NCBI GenBank assembly: GCA_002293545.1
Contig: DBDL01000136.1
Coordinates: 329 to 14,343, forward strand
DNA: 14,015 nucleotides
Direction of reading: 5' to 3'
DNA from: Lachnoclostridium sp. UBA933
GTDB lineage: Bacteria > Bacillota > Clostridia > Lachnospirales > Lachnospiraceae
The notes under the pieces: model-generated
What the model saw: the letters and a program-made list of their open reading frames with translations, nothing else
Database searches by the model: none
What the model was told of the DNA's origin: nothing
In this document: in pieces, positions 1 through 7,476 of the stretch
Layout of the letters: each line of letters begins with the position of its first letter
Numbering within the stretch: position 1 is the first letter of the stretch
Program-made: the position numbers and the translations under genes

Positions 1-45
1 ATTATAATCCAATTCCAAATATTCCTGTAATTCAACCTTTTCCAT
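1..45 (-). CDS. cpsD: Start of a probable CpsD-type tyrosine kinase (partial)
   Basis: Only the first 15 codons are in the window, reading MEKVELQEYLELDYN, and the rest lies beyond position 1. The ATG at 45-43 overlaps the stop of the chain-length regulator as TAATG. It is preceded by a good ribosome binding site, AAAGGGGTGA, so this is a real, translationally coupled start. Identification as the cytoplasmic bacterial tyrosine autokinase (BY-kinase) rests almost entirely on context: in Firmicute polysaccharide loci the kinase usually follows the CpsB phosphatase and the CpsC/Wzz membrane adaptor. The short N-terminus ending in LDY is compatible with that family, but no Walker motif or tyrosine cluster can be seen here. 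Confidence 0.6.
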   Translation of the reverse strand, partial: MEKVELQEYLELDYN

Positions 46-830
46 TATTTCACCCCTTTCTTTTTCTCTGGTTCCACGGGATTCGACGGACTGCTTCCGC
101 TTTTTCCTTTGCGTTTCTTTTTTCTTATTTTTCGTCTGTCTTTCAGGCTCTCATCCCTCTTTGCCGGAATACTGGCAAGGACATTGATGCCCAGATGTTT
201 TTCAATATCCTCTGCTGAACGAATCGTATCATTCAAAAGATGGAGTACAATGATAATCCCCGCTGCCAAAAAAGCACCTATCACTGCGGCAACCATTGTA
301 TTTCTTTTTACCCGCGGTGATACTTTCCCCTTATTGACATGACCGGATTCCACAATTTGCGGCTTATCGGTTTTCATTTTAGAGGAAATACGTTTCCTTG
401 AAACATTTGCCAATTCATCCACAATCGCTTTTGCCGTATTCGGTTCATCATATGTGACTGTAATATTCAGTATTCTGGTATCCTGCGGATTCACAACTGA
501 TATTTTGGGAATGAGTGATTCATATGTTTCGTCCAACTTCTGGTTCCGTATCACTTGCTGGATTACGGGACGGCTATAAATCAATTCCATATAATCCAGT
601 GTTAATACCGAACCAAGCTGAATGTCCATTAACTGCGTAACAGATGTGGATTTTGTCAGTATATACAGTTTCGCCGTAGAATTATAAAGAGGCGTGACAA
701 AATACTTAAAATATATCCCCGATCCGGCCCCAAAAACAATTGCTGTTAAAAGAATAATAATAATCCTTTTCTTTAGTACATAGTATAGCTCTACTAAATT
801 AATTTCTACTTCCTCCGAATGGTTTTCCAT
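45..830 (-). CDS. cpsC: CpsC/Wzz-type polysaccharide chain-length regulator
   Basis: A membrane adaptor of the Wzz family that controls polymer length and, in Gram-positives, activates the partner tyrosine kinase. The 261-residue protein has a short cytoplasmic N-terminus, a first membrane helix at about residues 23-44, and an extracytoplasmic Wzz domain. A proline-containing stretch (SPRVKRN, 171-177) precedes a second helix at about 178-199. The segment after it, NDTIRSAEDIEKHLGINVLA, is the usual cytoplasmic end of CpsC/CapA proteins. An unusual lysine/arginine-rich tail runs from about 224 to 261, including RRKIRKKKRKGK. The start has a strong AAGGAGAA site and lies 12 bases after the phosphatase gene. 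The stop overlaps the next start as TAATG, which supports co-translation with the kinase. Confidence 0.93.
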   Translation of the reverse strand: MENHSEEVEINLVELYYVLKKRIIIILLTAIVFGAGSGIYFKYFVTPLYNSTAKLYILTKSTSVTQLMDIQLGSVLTLDYMELIYSRPVIQQVIRNQKLDETYESLIPKISVVNPQDTRILNITVTYDEPNTAKAIVDELANVSRKRISSKMKTDKPQIVESGHVNKGKVSPRVKRNTMVAAVIGAFLAAGIIIVLHLLNDTIRSAEDIEKHLGINVLASIPAKRDESLKDRRKIRKKKRKGKSGSSPSNPVEPEKKKGVK

Positions 831-842
831 TATGTTCTCCTT

Positions 843-1556
843 TTACTTACTAAATATTTTAAAAGCGTTTCTCCCTGCAATATCTAAAATAATATCGTCC
901 GGTACTTTTTTCTTTCGTAAATGCTCCGCTGCTGTCTTCATTTTGGGCGGACGTCCGGAAACATTATGACAATCACTTCCTAAAAAGTGAATGTATCCCC
1001 TTTGAATTAATTTACGGCATCTTCTGGCTTGAACATCAAATGCCCCGCCAATTACGCTTTCCGTATTCATTTGTATCAGGCACCCCATCTCAATCAATTC
1101 CTCAAAACACTTATTTTTCTCAAACATTCTGTTATAGCGTTCCACATGGGCTGCAACCGGACGGTACCCGTATTCAATTAATTTTCTAAGCCCCCGGTAT
1201 ATATCCGTATATTCCTGATCCGGAAAAAATTCAATCAGCACATAATCACTTCCGGCTAAGGTGAAAGCTTCCTTTTTTTCCAATGCTTCTATAATCCCGT
1301 TCATATAACTGATTTCATGTCCGAGATATAATGTAATCCCGATACTTTCTGCCAGTTCCCTGCTCTCCCGGTATACGTTCTGTATACGTTCCGCACCGGG
1401 ATGTTTCTTTCCGGGATAAAAGTGCGGTGTTGCCATCATATACCGTATTCCTTCATCATATGCAGTTTGCAGCATGCGTCTGGTTTGCTCTTCGTCTTTT
1501 GCACCGTCGTCCAAACCCGGAAGTATATGGGAGTGTAAATCAAAATAAGTTTCCAT
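843..1556 (-). CDS. cpsB: CpsB/YwqE-type PHP-domain tyrosine-protein phosphatase
   Basis: A manganese-dependent phosphotyrosine phosphatase of the PHP superfamily. By family knowledge it dephosphorylates the CpsD kinase and so tunes capsule assembly. All the expected metal-binding elements are visible: DLHSH at residues 6-10, LDDGA at 15-19, TPH at 43-45, GHE ending at Glu81, IEF around Glu109, AAHVERY around His137, and GSDCHN at 193-198. The length of 237 residues is close to the family norm of about 240-255, and nothing is missing. The start has a GGAGGA site about six bases upstream. The gene follows the membrane protein at 1575-2411 after 18 bases and precedes the Wzz-type regulator, the standard phosphatase-adaptor-kinase order. 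Confidence 0.95.
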   Translation of the reverse strand: METYFDLHSHILPGLDDGAKDEEQTRRMLQTAYDEGIRYMMATPHFYPGKKHPGAERIQNVYRESRELAESIGITLYLGHEISYMNGIIEALEKKEAFTLAGSDYVLIEFFPDQEYTDIYRGLRKLIEYGYRPVAAHVERYNRMFEKNKCFEELIEMGCLIQMNTESVIGGAFDVQARRCRKLIQRGYIHFLGSDCHNVSGRPPKMKTAAEHLRKKKVPDDIILDIAGRNAFKIFSK

Positions 1557-1574
1557 CCAATCCTCCGTATCGTG

Positions 1575-2411
1575 CTAAATGTTCTTTTCTTTGAGCCATA
1601 TTGCGGTTCCCGTTAAAATAAAACCAATCAGCAATCCGGTATATGCGCCCATATTGGCATGACGAAAGCCGGCTTTTACGACCTCGTTGCACATGGAAGT
1701 ATAGGCATCATCCGCTATATACTCCTGACTGATCGTCATTTGGTTACGCAGTAAAAAGTTAATAACCGGATTCATAATACTGCCGCAGAATACCGCATAG
1801 CAAATGTATCGCAAACTCTTATATTTGTGTTTATACATGCAAAATAACAGGATGCATATTCCAAAACACAATAACCCGCATACAATAAAGGCAACCGAAC
1901 GGTATTGATTCAGCTCCTGATTGAATTTGGGGTATTCCTCCAATAAGGGCAGACGGATACTATGGTGATAATCTGTTATGATGATTGATACAATTTCATC
2001 TTCAATCCGTTCCCATTCTTCCGGACTGCAAGGTTTATTCTCGTTATAATATTTGTCCATACGTGATTTCACTTCATCACCGATACGAACAATAAAGCCG
2101 GGAATTTCTTCCTGACTCTGTTTATTGTAGAGAACATTTTTAGAATACTGGTTCATGTCCCGGTATACTTCGACCTCCGGCCACAAATCAAACCCAAAAG
2201 ACTCCGGAAGCTTATAATCCTTTAATATGCTTCTTGTTTTTATTTCCAGACTCTTACCAAGGGATTTGTAATAACCGCTTTCTGAAATCGTATTCTGGAA
2301 TAATGCCTTATCGCCTAAACCGATTGATACGCCGATAAACGATATGATAACGGCAATAAAAATTGCCAGAAAAAAAGCGAGGATGTAGCTTAGCAATGTC
2401 CGTTTTTTCAT
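1575..2411 (-). CDS. Four-helix membrane protein of unknown function
   Basis: I do not recognise the family. The 278-residue protein begins MKKRT and has a hydrophobic segment at about residues 9-30. A polar region of about 140 residues follows (31-171) that is rich in acidic residues and tyrosines. Three more hydrophobic segments lie at about 172-193, 198-220 and 253-273. Basic residues at both ends and in the 194-200 loop (KHKYKSL) suggest, by the positive-inside rule, that the 31-171 domain and the 221-252 loop are outside the cell. It starts five bases after the sortase stop and precedes the phosphatase gene by 18 bases, so it is co-transcribed with both. A role in surface anchoring or polymer export with the sortase is a guess from position only. 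No catalytic motif is evident. Confidence 0.75.
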   Translation of the reverse strand: MKKRTLLSYILAFFLAIFIAVIISFIGVSIGLGDKALFQNTISESGYYKSLGKSLEIKTRSILKDYKLPESFGFDLWPEVEVYRDMNQYSKNVLYNKQSQEEIPGFIVRIGDEVKSRMDKYYNENKPCSPEEWERIEDEIVSIIITDYHHSIRLPLLEEYPKFNQELNQYRSVAFIVCGLLCFGICILLFCMYKHKYKSLRYICYAVFCGSIMNPVINFLLRNQMTISQEYIADDAYTSMCNEVVKAGFRHANMGAYTGLLIGFILTGTAIWLKEKNI

Positions 2412-2416
2412 GAAAG

Positions 2417-3052
2417 TTACCTACCTGCCTTTGGCTGATTTTGATTGACAACAGAACAGGTCACAAAATACCTCTGGTCTGTTTTGAATCCCGATATATG
2501 AAACGGATAACAAGTATACAGAACAAGCTCCTGCTTTCCGGTTTTTGATATTTTATAATCGTCAAAATCCTTTGTTACCCTGATATCTTCCACTTTATAA
2601 ATCATTGTCCTGTCAATTAACTTAATTTTTATTTTGTCATTTTTCTTTATCTTCTCTAATGGTTTAAAATACATGGTATTATGTGCGGAAATCAATGTGG
2701 TTCCTTCTTTTCCCGGCACACTGCCGCCAGCATAAACACATGCCCCGTACAGCAGGTTTTCTTCCGTATCCCCAAAATAAAGCGGTACCTTTAAGTCAAC
2801 CGATTTGCAGGATAAGACGCCGTACCGTGTCTGAACGGATTTTCCGTTTGCATTTTCCGTATTGTCATCTGCGGAAAGCCCCTTTTCACGAAGCACGTCC
2901 TGCGGCTGACCTTTGACTACGGTTTGTATAAAGCTTTTTTGGACAATGGCGAAAATCGGAGAACTTGCAAAGAATAAAACAGCGCTTCCCAGTACCGTCA
3001 TTATCAGTACCGAAAAAATGTTTTTGGCAATACTTCCGGATTTTTTATTCAT
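2417..3052 (-). CDS. Sortase (membrane-anchored cysteine transpeptidase)
   Basis: A sortase that should cleave a C-terminal sorting signal and join the protein to a nucleophile in the cell wall. From the chosen start it is 211 residues, with a single N-terminal anchor at about residues 11-36 and an extracellular sortase domain. The catalytic residues are apparent: His124 in LISAHNT, Cys181 in LVLYTCYPF, and Arg194 in KTDQRYFV. The LYTCYPF signature resembles clostridial class B/D-like sortases rather than class A, but the class is not settled. The reading frame extends upstream to 3139. I prefer ATG 3052 because it is followed directly by the basic and hydrophobic anchor and has an excellent AAAGGAGG site six bases upstream. 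This start overlaps the end of the preceding surface-protein gene by eight bases, which suggests translational coupling. Confidence 0.93.
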   Translation of the reverse strand: MNKKSGSIAKNIFSVLIMTVLGSAVLFFASSPIFAIVQKSFIQTVVKGQPQDVLREKGLSADDNTENANGKSVQTRYGVLSCKSVDLKVPLYFGDTEENLLYGACVYAGGSVPGKEGTTLISAHNTMYFKPLEKIKKNDKIKIKLIDRTMIYKVEDIRVTKDFDDYKISKTGKQELVLYTCYPFHISGFKTDQRYFVTCSVVNQNQPKAGR

Positions 3053-3692
3053 AATCCCCCTCCTTTCGTTTGCCTGTTGGTACTGTATGCCTTTCTGTAC
3101 TCCTTTTACATAATATGACTGACATAATAACACTGACAAAAAGGACGATTGATAATAGTATAAACAGAATCACCGTGTTTATTGTAAAATATGAAAAACC
3201 TGTTTCTTTAATAACCGCCGGCACCTCATAAACAGCATTTTCTGTTTTCGTGCTGTTTGTCTTTCCGGTATCGCCCTCCTGATTCCCTTTATCATCTTTC
3301 CCGTCCGCCGGATTTTTTTTATCCGCTTTGCCGTCTGAATTCCCGGATTTATCTCCCTGATTATCCGCATTACTTATTTGAGTTAAATATCCTTCTTCCA
3401 CACCTGCTTTAATATTGCCGTACATATCAGAAATCAGTCCGGAAGCTTGTTCCGCGGTCAAATCGACATCATCTCCGCTCAATCTGGATATCAGGGACTG
3501 AATATGCTCCTGTCTTGCAACATAAACTTTCCCCTCATATTGGAACGTACCCCTTGCAGCAGAAATAACACTGCTTTCATTTCCGTTGATTCCGCCCGCA
3601 TAGACGGAATCCGCAGGGTAAATCGCAGTGCTTATTATCATAAATATGAATATAACAAATAACAGATATTTACTTTTCCCGTTGTGTTTCAT
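3045..3692 (-). CDS. Secreted single-pass surface protein, probable sortase substrate
   Basis: A 215-residue protein with a signal peptide: a basic start, a hydrophobic core at about 9-25, and a likely cut after VYA near residue 32. A short folded-looking region follows at about 40-105. A hydrophilic linker rich in Gly, Asp, Lys and Asn spans about 106-152, and a membrane segment lies at about 170-194, followed by a basic tail starting CKRSTER. This is the layout of a sortase substrate, but there is no LPXTG. The nearest equivalent is IKETG at 161-165, about five residues before the membrane segment. The adjacent overlapping sortase gene makes it the obvious candidate partner; that link is inference. 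Alternatively it is a plain membrane-anchored protein that assists the sortase. A GAGGA site lies 12 bases before the ATG, and the gene follows the promoter in the 3693-3914 gap. Confidence 0.85.
   Translation of the reverse strand: MKHNGKSKYLLFVIFIFMIISTAIYPADSVYAGGINGNESSVISAARGTFQYEGKVYVARQEHIQSLISRLSGDDVDLTAEQASGLISDMYGNIKAGVEEGYLTQISNADNQGDKSGNSDGKADKKNPADGKDDKGNQEGDTGKTNSTKTENAVYEVPAVIKETGFSYFTINTVILFILLSIVLFVSVIMSVILCKRSTERHTVPTGKRKEGDYE
3059..3066 (-). promoter_or_regulatory. Ribosome binding site that fixes the sortase start
   Basis: AAAGGAGG lies inside the end of the upstream gene, six bases before ATG 3052. It supports the shorter 211-residue sortase over the 240-residue frame, whose extra N-terminal part merely overlaps the tail of the preceding gene. 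Confidence 0.8.
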
Positions 3693-3914
3693 ATATTAAT
3701 CGCATCCTCGCCAGATTCTCTTTTATATTATTATTCTTATTTATACTACACTTTATTAATCAAATTGTCAAACAAAATTTACTAACACGATAACGTTTTA
3801 CCGGCAGATTCTTGTCACCTGATTGCTTTAGAGATCGGCAATACGTTTTACAAGAATATCATGAATCGTTTATCACATGGTAACATTTATACATCAAGAA
3901 CGTTCAGCTCTGCA
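3693..3914. other. 222-base intergenic gap between the two modules
   Basis: Besides the promoter at 3743-3771, the gap holds two copies of ACGTTTTA (3793-3800 and 3843-3850, spaced exactly 50 bases). It also has an 8-base inverted repeat, ATTCTTGT/ACAAGAAT (3808-3815 and 3850-3857), and an 8-base palindrome, GAACGTTC (3898-3905). No strong GC-rich hairpin followed by a T run could be found, so I cannot show that the upstream operon terminates here; read-through into the second module is possible. No gene is seen on either strand. Confidence 0.6.
3743..3771 (-). promoter_or_regulatory. Sigma-A-type promoter for the sortase/cpsBCD module
   Basis: On the minus strand a perfect TTGACA (3771-3766) is followed after 17 bases by TAGTAT (3748-3743, four of six matches to TATAAT), with AT-rich sequence on both sides. 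The predicted transcript would start near 3735, giving a leader of about 43 bases before the ATG at 3692. It lies in the only sizeable intergenic gap of the window. It could therefore let the surface-protein, sortase, phosphatase, adaptor and kinase genes be expressed separately from the glycosyltransferase operon upstream. This is seen by consensus match only. Confidence 0.7.
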
Positions 3915-4952
3915 TTATTTATGGCTTGTCATGGATAAGACTCTTCCGGTAACGTTATTTTTAATCAAAAAGCCAATGACAATGATTAAGGTTAGAAGAA
4001 TACCCCATTCTATTACCACAAATTTTTCTCCCGCTATTTTTTCCCACACAAAGGAAGCATAAGTAATAACCGGAAGATGTGTCAGGAAAATTTCCATACT
4101 GATATTTCCCAAACCAACAAATATTTTGTTTTCCAATACTTTATTCAATAAAACATTCTCCTTGTTGACAATAAGCAATACGATGAATGTTTCAAAAAAA
4201 TGATATACGGTATAAGATAAGTAATGATATAAAAAGAGTACCGCAAATAAATAGATACAAACTACGGCTGCCGTCATTACAGACCGGCCTTTTTTTTGAC
4301 TTTCCTGATTATTCTTCATGTAAACAGACGCAATAAATATACCAATGGAATAATCCAAAACCCTGTATGCCGGACAGATGTAAGTAATATAGGTTGCCAT
4401 CTCCGTATCCAAATAAAAAAAACATACGATTTCAATGATTCCTTTTAGTACCAGAAAGATACCTATTAAAATACGCCCGTCAACCGTTCTTATCAATGCT
4501 AAAATTGGGGCAGTCATAAAATAACAAAACATAATGACAGGAATAAACCAGGCAACCCCATTCAGACACCAATAAAAATCTTCATTAGGAATCCAACTCT
4601 GTATAACAAAAAAATAGGATACTGTCTTTTTCGATAATTCAATGAATTCAGAAAAAGAATGTATCTTTATCATTTCAATCGTCAGCATCAATAATCCCGA
4701 TAAAATATACAAGGGATACATTTTTTTTATTTTATTTACAGAGTATAAAAAGGTATCCCTCAGAGTGTTCATTTTGTTTGAATTTATATACTTAATCCCA
4801 ATCAAAAACCCGGATATCAATAAAAATATCTCTACTCCCCTATCACCGGTTTTCGGTAAATTCCCAGGGAAAATGTCGTTTAAATGCCATAAAACAATCA
4901 ATAATATAGCCAATCCCCTTAATCCTTGTACTACATTTATTTTATCTTTCAA
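3915..4952 (-). CDS. Acyltransferase-3 family membrane O-acyltransferase (second of two)
   Basis: An integral membrane acyltransferase of the acyltransferase-3 family, which typically transfers acetyl or similar groups to hydroxyls of surface sugars. The 345-residue protein shows the family N-terminus: QGLRGLAILLIVLWHL (9-24, with the conserved Arg12 and His23), then GDRGVEIFLLISGFLIG (36-52). About ten hydrophobic segments follow. The start codon is TTG at 4952-4950, supported by a strong GGAGGAA site (4967-4961) eight bases upstream. The start overlaps the end of the first acyltransferase gene by 11 bases, so the two are probably translationally coupled. It is the last gene of the biosynthesis module before the 222-base gap. 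Likely role: O-acetylation of the repeat unit. The donor and target sugar cannot be read from the sequence. Confidence 0.9.
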   Translation of the reverse strand: MKDKINVVQGLRGLAILLIVLWHLNDIFPGNLPKTGDRGVEIFLLISGFLIGIKYINSNKMNTLRDTFLYSVNKIKKMYPLYILSGLLMLTIEMIKIHSFSEFIELSKKTVSYFFVIQSWIPNEDFYWCLNGVAWFIPVIMFCYFMTAPILALIRTVDGRILIGIFLVLKGIIEIVCFFYLDTEMATYITYICPAYRVLDYSIGIFIASVYMKNNQESQKKGRSVMTAAVVCIYLFAVLFLYHYLSYTVYHFFETFIVLLIVNKENVLLNKVLENKIFVGLGNISMEIFLTHLPVITYASFVWEKIAGEKFVVIEWGILLTLIIVIGFLIKNNVTGRVLSMTSHK

Positions 4953-5946
4953 TACGTTTCTTCCTCCAAGTATGATATATTTTTACAGTATCTCGTGTAC
5001 GGTTATACAATAAAATAACAATAACGGAAACACAAATAACGATAACGGGATTCATCCAGAGGATAAATTGGTTTTTACCAAAATGAAGTTCTGTTATTTG
5101 AACCGCCAGCCAAATTGCAGGATGTATTAAATATAAACCCATACTGTATCTTCCCAAACGTGCAATAAATGAATCTTTCATCGTTATATTTTTTATAATA
5201 TCAAACAATCCAAATAAAGTAATCATTGTCCCGAAATATAATTCCTGTCTTCCAAATACAATATACTCCATACAGATTATTATAATACCTGCAAGGATTT
5301 CTACAACAACCTTACCATGAAATTTGACAGTAAATTTCACGTTTTTTAATAGATATCCCATTCCAAAAAAAGGCAATCCTGTAAAAATCCAATTTCTTGT
5401 AATCCAAGACGGTACCGACAAATTCAAAATACTGTACTGCATTATCATGATGAATACCTGAGCCATGAATAATATAATAATCAGCCTTTTATCTAACACA
5501 TAAAATCTTATTTTGTCACCGATATATACAGCGAAATAAACAAATGCCAAAGCATGCAAAAACCATAAATATTCATTGCCGAAAGCTTCCCCAAAGAGTA
5601 TACATTTTACAAACCCCAGTCCATTGAATGAAAGCTTTGAATATTCAGCCAGTTCTTCAAAAGAAGAATGCTTCATATATTCATAAATCAATGACCACAT
5701 AATATTAAGAACAATGTAGATACGCAGATAACTGACTGCCTTTTTTATGTTATCCACCTTTTCGCTGTAAAAATATCCGGATAATGCAAAATACATTGGT
5801 ACGGCAACTCTGGCGTATGCAGTAAACATTCCCCCGATTTTACCGGGGAAAGGAACATGTATCAAGACAACCAGAAAAAAACATAATACCTTTATCAAAT
5901 CAATGGACATCGTTCTTGTTTGTTCTGTTTTTTTTAAATCAATCAT
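4942..5946 (-). CDS. Acyltransferase-3 family membrane O-acyltransferase (first of two)
   Basis: A 334-residue polytopic membrane protein of the acyltransferase-3 (WecH/OafA-like) family. The N-terminal part reads MSIDLIKVLCFFLVVLIH (13-30, conserved His30), then VAVPMYFALSGYFY (47-60), matching the family pattern of a helix ending in His followed by an FALSGYF element. About ten hydrophobic segments are visible. It starts three bases after the flippase stop. The ATG at 5946 has only a weak A-rich site upstream, so translation probably depends on coupling to the flippase gene. The Met at residue 13 is an alternative start, also without a clear ribosome site. It differs clearly from the next gene and is not a recent duplicate. 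Expected role: acetylation or similar acylation of a sugar in the repeat unit. Confidence 0.88.
   Translation of the reverse strand: MIDLKKTEQTRTMSIDLIKVLCFFLVVLIHVPFPGKIGGMFTAYARVAVPMYFALSGYFYSEKVDNIKKAVSYLRIYIVLNIMWSLIYEYMKHSSFEELAEYSKLSFNGLGFVKCILFGEAFGNEYLWFLHALAFVYFAVYIGDKIRFYVLDKRLIIILFMAQVFIMIMQYSILNLSVPSWITRNWIFTGLPFFGMGYLLKNVKFTVKFHGKVVVEILAGIIIICMEYIVFGRQELYFGTMITLFGLFDIIKNITMKDSFIARLGRYSMGLYLIHPAIWLAVQITELHFGKNQFILWMNPVIVICVSVIVILLYNRTRDTVKIYHTWRKKRIER
4961..4967 (-). promoter_or_regulatory. Ribosome binding site supporting a TTG start
   Basis: GGAGGAA lies eight bases upstream of the TTG at 4952. It is the reason for accepting the non-ATG start, which places the family-conserved RGLAILLIVLWHL segment directly at the N-terminus. 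Confidence 0.75.
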
Positions 5947-5949
5947 TTT

Positions 5950-7476
5950 TTATCTTTTGTATCTTACCTTTCTTAGAATTTTTCTGTAAATTGCTATATA
6001 AGCTGCCTGTAAATATTTCTTAAAAAAAACATAATTGATACCCAGTATAAAAATGGATGAAACGGCAAAGACAATAACCGCATTTATAATGAACTCTATA
6101 TATGTTGTAATATTAAGATATATTACCATCTTAAAAAATACAATCAGTAAAACCATGCTTAAAATATTGACAATATAGCTTTTCATAATAAAAAGCAAAG
6201 ACATCTTATAAATATTTTTTCTCATATAAATAATATTTGCCACCGTATTAAAGACAAAAGCCAGAATCGTTCCGAATGCCACCCCAACAATCCCCCAATA
6301 ATTAACAAGAACAACAGAAATCACAATGTTTATCAATGCTTCGCAAATAGATATCCATTGCGTCTGTTTCATGTGCCCGGCAGCCATTATCATATTATTA
6401 TAAGTCAAACTCATACAATAAATCAGTTCACTGACAGAATATAAAATTGCAAAAACGGGCTGATAATAAGTGGCGTCATTAACATTTAATGTATATATAT
6501 TTACAAATTGAGTGATCAGTATCATACATGTTGTAAAGAAAATGCCGGACAGCATTTTTGACATAAGATCATATTGAGGCAGATCCCTTTCAATTTCCGA
6601 TTGATCATTCCGAGCTAACATATGACCAAATGTGGCTTCTGTATTTCCTAAAATGGAGGATACCAAAGAAGATACGCTTCCTACCACATACTTGTGCACT
6701 GCATACACGGAAACCCAGTACATATTCATAAATGCGGTGATTACTACCGTATCGGTACTGGTATGTATATAAAAAGAAATACTTTTTGAAAGTGCGGCGT
6801 TGCTTTGATTCAAAACGGTTTTATCCGCTTTCGCATTTTTATCAATGAAATATTTTTTATCCACGATATATTTTAATACCAACGGTCTGACTAACAAAAT
6901 AACCGCACTGAATAATTTTACATATATAATCGGGCAATGAAAGTTGATCAGTATCACACTGCATATTGCGCTTCCAAAAGTACAGGCGGTCAGCAAAAGT
7001 GTATTGATATACGCCTTTTGATTGGCAAACAGCAACAATTGATTTGCCGCGCCGAACAAGTATTCAAAGACAGAACCCATCCCGATAATGATTACCAGAA
7101 AGAGCGTATCAATATATGATATCGGAGAATGAAACAGTATGGGATATAAAATTCCCAAAACACCAATATATACAAACAACACTGCCGCAAATTTTTTAAA
7201 AAACAACGAACTGGTTTTAAAAACAATACTGGTTCTTTCTGTGTCTTGTTTTGCAACGGGTTTATAAAATGCTATCCGGGCGGCACTATAGACTCCGCCC
7301 TGAAAAATTGCCGTAATACTGATAAATTGTGAAATGGATGATATCATTCCATTGGCAGCTGATCCGTACGTTGTAATAATCAACTTAGGAACAACCAAAC
7401 CGCATAATAATATAATTATTTGCTGAATCAGAGAAGCTATGCCATTATATGCCAAATACCTATTTTTGTTATTCAT
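5950..7476 (-). CDS. wzx: Wzx-type polysaccharide flippase (MOP superfamily)
   Basis: A 508-residue, highly hydrophobic protein with roughly 12-14 membrane segments. Its N-terminal region is typical of the polysaccharide-transporter branch of the MOP superfamily: YNGIASLIQQIIILLCGLVV, then the PKLIITTYG element and NGMISSISQF. By family knowledge it moves the undecaprenyl-linked repeat unit to the outer face of the membrane for polymerisation. The length is normal for Wzx, and no break is seen. The ATG at 7476 directly abuts the TAG stop of the upstream GT-D-like gene, and an AAGGAGGA site lies inside the end of that gene about 12 bases upstream. Its position among glycosyltransferases and a Wzy-like polymerase defines the locus as Wzx/Wzy-dependent rather than ABC-transporter- or synthase-dependent. 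Confidence 0.92.
   Translation of the reverse strand: MNNKNRYLAYNGIASLIQQIIILLCGLVVPKLIITTYGSAANGMISSISQFISITAIFQGGVYSAARIAFYKPVAKQDTERTSIVFKTSSLFFKKFAAVLFVYIGVLGILYPILFHSPISYIDTLFLVIIIGMGSVFEYLFGAANQLLLFANQKAYINTLLLTACTFGSAICSVILINFHCPIIYVKLFSAVILLVRPLVLKYIVDKKYFIDKNAKADKTVLNQSNAALSKSISFYIHTSTDTVVITAFMNMYWVSVYAVHKYVVGSVSSLVSSILGNTEATFGHMLARNDQSEIERDLPQYDLMSKMLSGIFFTTCMILITQFVNIYTLNVNDATYYQPVFAILYSVSELIYCMSLTYNNMIMAAGHMKQTQWISICEALINIVISVVLVNYWGIVGVAFGTILAFVFNTVANIIYMRKNIYKMSLLFIMKSYIVNILSMVLLIVFFKMVIYLNITTYIEFIINAVIVFAVSSIFILGINYVFFKKYLQAAYIAIYRKILRKVRYKR

Noticed and set aside
1371..1391. Tandem direct repeat GTATACGTTC with an 11-base period inside cpsB
   Set aside because: Only two copies in coding sequence with an intact conserved protein. 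Most likely chance.
3053..3139. Longer N-terminus for the sortase
   Set aside because: The extra 29 residues lie wholly within the end of the preceding gene and have no good ribosome site, while ATG 3052 has AAAGGAGG and starts directly before the membrane anchor.
3772..3914. Rho-independent terminator after the second acyltransferase gene
   Set aside because: I looked for a GC-rich hairpin with a T run on the minus strand and found only short, AT-rich pairings. Termination here is not supported.
4283..4300. Runs of eight T (also near 4711 and 10166) as phase-variation tracts
   Set aside because: The runs are short, common in this AT-rich sequence, and the genes are in frame. No sign of slippage control.
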